From: Cycas panzhihuaensis
Lineage: Eukaryota > Cycadophyta
Reading direction: 5' to 3'
DNA length: 64,000 bases
Assembly: GCA_023213395.1 (NCBI GenBank)
Contig: CM041465.1
Location: forward strand, 18,600,001-18,664,000
A program made the position numbers and the translations under genes. The notes beneath the pieces are model-generated. The model searched no databases. It had not been told where the DNA came from and saw only the letters and a program-made list of their open reading frames with translations. Positions 57,771 through 64,000 of the stretch are shown here, one piece after another (positions within the stretch are counted from its first letter, which is position 1; each line of letters begins with the position of its first letter).

Positions 57771-58049
57771 TGTTAGGATTAGTAATGTAATAAGCATATC
57801 AAACTCTAATGGTGAGCAACAAAAAGATAAAGCATATACAAAATGGACACCATGTTGGAGAATCGGCCAAAACTCAATTATGAATAATAAGAGTACATAC
57901 TTATAGTACAACCTCACCACCAGAGAGAGAACCCCATTGGACTACTTAGAGGTGGCACACATATCAAGGTGGCCCACAACTCTAATATAGAATACAAAAG
58001 ATAAACAGAGTTTACATAGGGCTAATGGAATTGAGTATTACACCCAATA
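57771..58049 (-). repeat. LTR 3 of element F (5' LTR)
   Basis: It ends ACACCCAATA (CA now TA). TSD TATCA follows at 58050-58054. Confidence 0.92.
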
Positions 58050-58054
58050 TATCA
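58050..58054. repeat. TSD of element F, right copy (TATCA)
   Basis: It pairs with 52969-52973. Confidence 0.82.
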
Positions 58055-58400
58055 TAATTCAATAGTCAATGATAAATGGTAAATCTTCTTCAATAATTAA
58101 ATGCAATAAGATGGGAAATTACTAATATATTATAGTTGTAGTAGATGTATTAACTTTGTTAGATGGGTTGCCTGATGATGGATTGGTTAATAAATATATA
58201 TACCTATGCAGAAAGGTAAAATGATAATTAATTGAATAAACTAGGGCAATGAGGCTTCATAGGCTTTACACTATTAGGTTAATGCTCATCACATAACCCT
58301 ACACTAGAAATATACAACCACATACACATTCATGGTAAGTTATGGTAAGTATATTTTCATTATAAGTAGTTTATTATTTTATATTAATTTAAATTCAGGT
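58055..58400. other. A+T-rich spacer between F and H
   Basis: Nothing recognised. Confidence 0.5.
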
Positions 58401-58597
58401 TGAGGAGGGCTCCTGCCCTCCTCCCGTATATTTATTCTTTGGGGCCAAAACCCTCAGTGTTCTTTAATACCACCTCTCAAAAAAAATTGATGTACTCTTC
58501 TATACGATGGATTGAATACAATGATATTTTAAATGAACTCCTCCAATATAACTTGATATATGTTCATTTTCTCTACTCCCATCTCTAATAATCAACA
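58401..58597 (+). repeat. Probable 5' LTR of element H
   Basis: It starts TGAGGAGGGC and ends TAATCAACA, followed two bases later by the PBS. A perfect hairpin lies at 58402-58423. The TATA-like CGTATATTTATT follows at about 58424. There is no second copy to confirm the ends. Confidence 0.6.
58402..58423. repeat. Perfect hairpin at the start of the H LTR
   Basis: A 9-bp stem GAGGAGGGC/GCCCTCCTC encloses the loop TCCT. It sits just upstream of the TATA-like sequence, so it may be a promoter palindrome. Confidence 0.8.
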
Positions 58598-58599
58598 TT

Positions 58600-58612
58600 T
58601 AGTATCAGAGCC
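58600..58612 (+). other. Worn primer-binding site of element H
   Basis: TAGTATCAGAGCC equals the initiator-Met PBS TGGTATCAGAGCC with one G-to-A change. Confidence 0.85.
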
Positions 58613-60150
58613 ATTTTCAATCCATACAAGAGTTAGGGATCTATCTTTTGGCTAAACTTTTTTTCAAGGATATTCAGCATATGGAAGTTTTACTCATTGG
58701 GAGAAAAATCAAAAGATTTTTAAAGAATTAACAAAGAATTTAAGATAAAAAGGATCACACCATAAATTTTGAAAGGTCATAGTGTTAGTTTTGGTGAAAA
58801 GTTATAAAAACTATAGTACATTTAATTTTAACCTACTTTTCTATCATCATATTTTTGGGGCAATTATGTAACCTTAACTTCAAAGAGCCATAACCTTAGC
58901 TAAAAGTATCTAAATGACCTCAATATTTTTTTTAATTTTATGCATTTTTGAATTTCTTTTCTAATAAAAGTAGTTTGAGGTCAATCAGAGGTAGGAGTAA
59001 AAAGTTATTAGTATTTTACAACTAAGTACTATTATAATCCTTAAAAACCCTAGCAGTAAAGTTCTTAAAATAGTCATAACTTTTGATCTAGGATCTCACT
59101 TTTTAAATGACTAGATTTGTTAGAAAGATTTTTTTTATTCTCTATAAATTGGAATAGGTTTTATTAAGATTTGGCACTATTTTGTAGGGTTTTTAAGTTG
59201 ATAAATTCAAGGGTTCTATTTGGTCCTAAGTTGAGTATTTTTTAAATATTTCAAGCATTTTTTAATTCTAATTTAGCATGTTTATTTAGTATTGAGCTAC
59301 TAATTTGATGTTGATAGTTTTTTATTAATCTTAGAGGCTCATAACTCAATTTTACAGTCAATTAGCTCTATTTTAGCATCCTAAAGAGAAGGAGCCTCTT
59401 TGAGAATAAAAGGTTCAAATCGGTGTATTCAAATCCCTTCTAACTCTATTATAAAGCTATTATCTTATATTCTAGCTTATAGAATCAATTTTAAAGCTTT
59501 CTTAAAGCATATTTTTCTACTTATTTAAAGTTTTTTTTTTTCTCTTTAAATATTTTCAAGTTGCATCTAGATAATTCAAGAAAAAACACTTCTTTCCTCT
59601 TTAAACTTATTTTGGATCCTTGTAGAAGTCATTTTGCAAAGTGCATTTTTCATTACTAAGTTATATTCTCATTGATTAAAGAGACATTTATTTAAAATTT
59701 TATATATATTTTAAGTTGTTTTTGACTCACTAGTAAAGCATATTCAGGTTAATTTAAGGCCATTATATTTAAAAGCTCAAAGGTACATTATAGTGCATAA
59801 CTATAAGCTCATTATTAGGCTTTTATTTAGTTAAGATTCATATATATATATATCATTTTTTAAAAGGATCATTGATTGAAAATTAGTTTCATTCCAAAAG
59901 AATATTTATATTGGTTTAAAGGAAATTTATTACATATTCATGTGTTATTTTTAATTTGAAAGGATATATATTCTTTATTGTTAAGTTATTATCTTTTATT
60001 GGTTAAAGAGGAATCTATGTTGAAATCGTGTTAAAAGTTTTTGTGAAAATAGATTTATTATATATTTCAAGTTATTTATTTATTTGAGGTTAACAGTTTT
60101 CTTATTTGTTCATTGAAAGTCATGCATTTTTTATCATGTACTAAAATCTT
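58613..60150 (+). other. Long leader of element H
   Basis: It is A/T-rich with no domain. Leaders over 1 kb are unusual for copia; it might hold inserted sequence that I cannot recognise. Confidence 0.45.
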
Positions 60151-60157
60151 TTATACA

Positions 60158-60710
60158 ATGGCAATGAATCTAAGTAATATAGGTTTTCCTATATCTGAGA
60201 AAAATAATTTTTAATAATAGAGTAAAATAATGAATGTGTACTTTATTGTAAATAATTTGTAAAATTTTATAAAAACTAGATATGAACCAAGTATTAAAGA
60301 AGACATAAAAAAGGATAATAAGGCCTTGGCCCTAATGTTTTATGCACTTGATGATAATATATTTTCTAGCATAAGTAAGTTAACTACTTCCAAATTTATA
60401 TGGGATACCCTAGAATCGATTTATGGGGGAGATACTTTGAATTAAATATTACTAATTATATTAATAATGCTTTTCCTGCGAGATAAATGTTAGAGCAGGT
60501 GATTTTTGATGAAAGACTAATGTTGTATATACTAGTATAGACTTCAATGAAATTGATGACTCCAATGTTACATTTGATGAGATTATATATACCTTGGACT
60601 TGATAAATGGAAAAGATAAAGATAAATCCACTTTTATTCATTTGAATCAAGCCATGATGGATTCAGAGGAGCAAAACGGGACATTAGATTGCATACATCT
60701 TAAGTAAAAC
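60158..60710 (+). pseudogene. Copia gag remnant (element H)
   Basis: ATG at 60158 starts MAMNLSNIGFPISEKNNF, followed by a degraded part. Then YEPSIKEDIKKDNKALALMF, YALDDNIFSSIS and FIWDTLESIYGGDT match the copia UBN2 gag. Later pieces (VIFDERLMLYI) are frameshifted. It is cut by element G. Confidence 0.75.
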
Positions 60711-60732
60711 AAGTGATTTTTTAAGTTGGCAG

Positions 60733-61000
60733 TGTTAAAAGACACCAGGTAGGTATTCCCACCCTTTAAATAGTGTTTTGGGGAGGTGGCAAGTGCCATC
60801 ACCCAACTTGCATATTAGCAGATAAATAATTCAAACAACATTAATAAAATAATAATAATAAATAATGCATGTACCTTAATAAAGATACATTAGCTCTAAG
60901 TGGCTATTGGGAGGCTCTAGGTGTCTTAAGTAGCCTCAAAGGTGGCTTTGAGGGGCCCTAGGTGCACAGTTCTTTAGTAGCATTAGGGTTAGTCCCAACA
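60733..61000 (-). repeat. 3' LTR of element G
   Basis: On the plus strand it starts TGTTAAAAGACACC and ends TAGTCCCAACA. On the minus strand CTATTTAAAGG near 60770 is a TATA-like box. The outer TG start and the TSD cannot be verified because the partner LTR is outside. Confidence 0.7.
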
Positions 61001-61012
61001 TTCTCCCCCATA
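61001..61012 (-). other. Polypurine tract of element G
   Basis: The minus strand reads TATGGGGGAGAA immediately before the LTR start TGTTGGGAC. Confidence 0.85.
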
Positions 61013-61029
61013 AGCCCAATGTGGACGAC

Positions 61030-61720
61030 TCTCAAATCTCCTCTAAATTTCTAGAATTTGATCTTTCCCAAAGCCTTTGTAAAAATATTTGTTGTCTGAT
61101 CTTCGGTGTTGGAATAAGCTAACTCAATCTCATCTGCTTACATATATTCCTAAATGAAGTGGTGTTAAGTTTCAATATATTTGGTTTTGTCATGGAATAC
61201 CAGATTTTTGGCCATTTGGATAGTGCTTTGATTGTCACACCAAATTCAAGTGGGACCTTGTTATCTATTCTGAAAATCTTGTAAAAATATTCTTAGCCAT
61301 ATTGATTCATAAGCTCATGTAACTGTTGCTTTATACTTTGCCTTAGATGTGGATAAGGAAATGATATTTTATTTCTTTGTACTCTAAGTTACTACTACTA
61401 ATCCTATATTGAATACATAACCCATTGTAGATTTTCTATCATTAATATCACCTACCTAATCTGAATTTGTATAACCAATCAACTGAAATTTAGAGGTGAC
61501 TTTCTAATATAACCCAAAGTATCGAGTCTCTTTAAGGTATGTAAGGATTCTTTTGGTAGCTTGCCAATGAGAGGTCTTGGGATCCTACATGAACCTAGAC
61601 ACAACATTGACTAAGTGTGTTATATCTAGTTGAGTAGATGTCAAATATATTAGGATGCTAATGAGTTATCTATAGAGAATTAGATCAATCAAAGTCGAAT
61701 CATTTGTCTTAGATAGTTTG
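61030..61720 (-). pseudogene. Copia RNase H (element G)
   Basis: The minus strand contains LIGYTNSD-type and DINDRKSTMGYVFNIG-like pieces near 61420-61480, then a worn AEYKAT segment near 61340. The plus-strand complement of DQTTNIFTKALGKDQI-like sequence lies near 61060-61110. Order and spacing are those of copia RNase H, with several stops. Confidence 0.72.
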
Positions 61721-62640
61721 ATTCTAATTTCTATTGGGATTACTAATGGTTTGCAATCAGTCACTCTGAATCTTTGTAGTAGATCCAATATATATTTATG
61801 TTGAGAGATAAAGATTCCTTATTTATCCTACTAGACTTCCAATCCTAGGAAGTAATGCATGAGGCCTAAGTTCGTCATCTCGAATTCCTTACACATAGCA
61901 TCTTGAAATTGATGTAAAAGATGGGAGTTATTTCTGGTATAGACTAGGTCATCCACATAAAGACCTACAATCAAGATTAAACTTCCCTTAATTTGAGTGT
62001 ATAAGTTTGAATCTGCTTAAGATCTCTCAAATCCTTGATCTCTAAAATACTTATCTATGTAGGAATACCAAGCCCTAGGTGCTTGTTTTAGATCATATAG
62101 TGCATTTTTTAACTTGTACACTTTGTTCTCTTCCTCCCTGACTTCAAAACTAAGGAGTTGAGTGACATATATGTTTTCTTTGATATATCCATTTAAGAAA
62201 GCACTTTTCACATCCATTTGATAAACTTTCTAACCCATTTGGGTGGCTAAACTCATTATTATTCGAATATATTCCATCTTAGCAATAGGGGAAAATATTT
62301 TTGTATAGTACATGCCTTCTCTTTAAGCATATCCTTTTGCAACCAATCTAACTTTATATTTATTGATGGAGCCATCTAAGTGGAACTTGGTCTTATAGAC
62401 CCATTTGGTGCCAATAACTTTCTTCTTTAGTGGTAAGTCCACAAGTTCCCATGTATCATTCTTAATAATGGACTTATATTCCTCTTCCATGGATTTTTGC
62501 CAACATTCATGTTGATTAGCCTTAGCAAAGGTTTGAGGCTCATGAGTATCATGTACCTTGCTCATTAGGGTAAAGTTAACCCTATGTGAGTGTGTGGATC
62601 TCCTATTGTTATCCAATATATTTCCCAAGTCATAGTTGCG
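61721..62640 (-). pseudogene. Copia reverse transcriptase (element G)
   Basis: EEEYKSIIKNDTWELVDLPL, KKVIGTKWVYKTKFHLDGS and YKVRLVAKGYA (62323-62628) lead to [38 protein letters not shown] (62017-62217), then ILIVGLYVDDLVYTRN near 61950. YVDD is intact. Stops divide the open pieces. Confidence 0.88.
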
Positions 62641-62960
62641 ATGAACCCATTTGGGTAGCTATTGTGATGGAGATTGAGATGAAATTCCCTCCCTAGTTGG
62701 TTCCTAGATACTTCTCCATATAGGAGGCACATATTTGGACTTACTTTATGTGTCAAATTTAATGGCAATCTCCTTCTTCTTTTTCTGATTCTCTTGGTAA
62801 TGTGTGTCTTCCTAAAACTTGACATCTCTACTCACCATAACTTTTCTTGATTTTAGATTATAGATGTTATAGGATTTAGAAGATTTACTATAGTTAATGA
62901 AGATACATTTGACACTATGGTCATCTAACTCGGTTCTTCTTTGATCAGGAATATGGGCAT
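62641..62960 (-). pseudogene. Copia integrase-RT linker (element G)
   Basis: A charged frame (KRIRKRRRRLPLNLTHKV) lies between the integrase and RT domains. It is a normal variable linker, here partly frameshifted. Confidence 0.55.
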
Positions 62961-63490
62961 ATGCTAGACATCCAAATACCCTGAGATGGTGTATACTTGG
63001 TTTATAACTAGTCCATGCTTTTTCTGGAGTTTTTCACCTAAGTGCTTTGGCAGAACATCTATTAGGTAAGTAAATGGTTGTATAAACCACTTTAGCCTAA
63101 AATTCATGGCCCAAGTTCTTATCCTTAAGCATACATCTTGCCATTTCAATGATAGTTTGATTCTTTCTTTCTGCTACACCATGTTGTTATGGGATGTAGA
63201 GGTGGTGAATTGTCTCTTGATCCCATGGTGGATATAATAGTCCTTAAAAGTGTTAGATGTAAACTCTCCTCTATTATCTAATCTTAGAAAAAAGATGCGA
63301 TATCCACTTTGTCGCTCAATAAAGGTTTTGAAATCAATAAAGTTATTGAAAGCATCTGATTTATATCTTAGAAAGAAAACCCATGTCTTCCCTCTGAAGT
63401 CATCAATGAATGTGAGAAAATACTTTGCACTTACTAAGGAGGGAGTAGTCATCAGTCCATAAATGTTTGTGTATACTAGTTGAAGAGGGG
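62961..63490 (-). pseudogene. Copia integrase (element G)
   Basis: TTPSLVSAKYFLTFIDDFRG, TWVFFLRYKSDAFNNFIDFK, RLDNRGEFTSNTF and HGIKRQFTTSTSHNN come from 63174-63452, and YLIDVLPKHLGEK from 62964-63149. The first catalytic Asp is Asn (VYTNIYG near 63480). The second (RLDN) remains. The Glu region is frameshifted. Confidence 0.85.
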
Positions 63491-64000
63491 TAGATGCTCA
63501 ATGGCTAAAATTTGGAAAGCTTTCTTTATGTTGTTTACCAAGAAGGCATCCCTCACTTAACTTTTTATTGACATCAATAGGCGATAAACCATTAACCATA
63601 TCCAACCTTTTCATAAGAGCCAAGATGTTGTATTTAAGATGATCAAACTTTCTATGCCACAAATCACTATCCATTGTAGTTGAAGTTCTAAGGGCATAAG
63701 TATCTAAAGGAGTGAGGATAAGCTTGAATAGATGATCCTTAGTCATTTTACCTTTAGCAACAATACCTTTATTTTTCCTCTTATCTTTGATAATACATTC
63801 ACTATTATCAAAAATCACCTTGTAATCTTGTCCCATCATCTATTCTATTGATAGTAAGTTCTTCCTTAGGGTAGGGACATATAAGACATCATCCAAGTGT
63901 CTATATTCGCTAATGTTAATCATCAAGGCTATGTTATCTTTCCCAACTGATTCATGGGAGGTATTGTCTCCAAATATGATTGACCCTTTTCTATTTTTAT
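63491..64000 (-). pseudogene. Copia protease end and GAG-pre-integrase (element G)
   Basis: From 64000 downward: SVGKDNIALMINI, HLDDVLYVPTLRKNLLS, MMGQDYKVIFDNSECIIKDK, DSDLWHRKFDHLKYNILALM and GCLLGKQHKESFPN. The His and Cys ligands of the GAG-pre-integrase finger are present (WHRKFDHL, GCLLGK). The window ends inside the protease region. Confidence 0.85.

Larger units (their letters stand above)
52974..58049 (-). mobile_element. Element F: three-LTR tandem of a non-autonomous LTR element
   Basis: LTRs of 280, 280 and 279 bp (52974-53253, 54549-54828, 57771-58049) alternate with internal regions of about 1.3 and 2.9 kb. The middle LTR has a PBS on its left and a polypurine tract on its right, so it serves both units. 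One TSD pair flanks the whole array. No gag or pol is present, so movement would depend on enzymes from elsewhere. The right unit equals the left one plus an extra 1.9 kb next to the PBS and one fewer tandem repeat. Confidence 0.9.
58401..60732 (+). mobile_element. Element H: 5' part of a Ty1/copia element
   Basis: A probable LTR, a worn PBS, a leader of about 1.5 kb and a gag remnant lie in order. Element G is inserted in its gag at about 60733. The rest of H should lie beyond the window. Confidence 0.65.
60733..64000 (-). mobile_element. Element G: Ty1/copia element, 3' half in window
   Basis: Minus-strand order is protease end, GAG-pre-integrase, integrase, RT, RNase H, polypurine tract and 3' LTR (60733-61000). 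Gag and the 5' LTR lie beyond 64000. It is inserted in gag of element H. The RT YVDD is intact, but the frame is broken at many points. Confidence 0.88.

Overview
This window is repeat DNA from a flowering-plant or gymnosperm nuclear genome. It is A+T-rich and almost wholly made of decayed retrotransposons: Ty1/copia and Ty3/gypsy elements and plant L1-type LINEs. Nothing bacterial or organellar is visible, and I see no intact host gene. Coding remnants carry many in-frame stops, mostly where CAG, CGA or TGG codons are expected, which fits long residence under cytosine methylation. The giant Tat-like gypsy element and deep nesting suggest a large genome. Species cannot be told from sequence alone.

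Layout. 1-1162: 3' end of a plus-strand copia element (element I). 1163-4953: no recognisable gene. 4971-8316: 5'-truncated minus-strand LINE (LINE1) with a 17-bp target-site duplication (TSD). 8334-9199: nothing recognised. 9200-15960: minus-strand copia element E, interrupted by a second truncated LINE (LINE2, 9904-12442, plus strand). 15975-51864: a nest. Gypsy element A (minus, TSD aaaac) contains copia-type element B (17773-46897, plus, TSD gtatc). B contains in its interior the 17-kb gypsy/Tat-like element D (19003-36124, plus, TSD gttta), and in its 3' LTR copia element C (38965-46701, minus, TSD agatc). 52974-58049: element F, an array LTR-internal-LTR-internal-LTR on the minus strand flanked by a single TSD (tatca). 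58401-60732: 5' part of plus-strand copia element H. 60733-64000: minus-strand copia element G, inserted in H and running off the window.

The most notable content is host sequence inside retrotransposons. The 5' leader of copia element C carries a decayed U2 snRNA copy and, next to its tRNA primer-binding site (PBS), an intron-free antisense fragment of the XPB/ERCC3 (TFIIH) helicase gene. In F, a 1.9-kb segment lies between a broken and an intact PBS and carries an antisense fragment resembling IDN2/FDM proteins, which act in RNA-directed DNA methylation. Two unrelated elements thus gained host sequence at the same site, next to the PBS. This points to template switching at or near the PBS during reverse transcription.

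Element D is also worth attention: besides gag-pol it has an antisense plant-mobile-domain-like gene and a second RNase H placed downstream of integrase. No element looks autonomous today; several catalytic Asp residues have become Asn, Gly or Glu.
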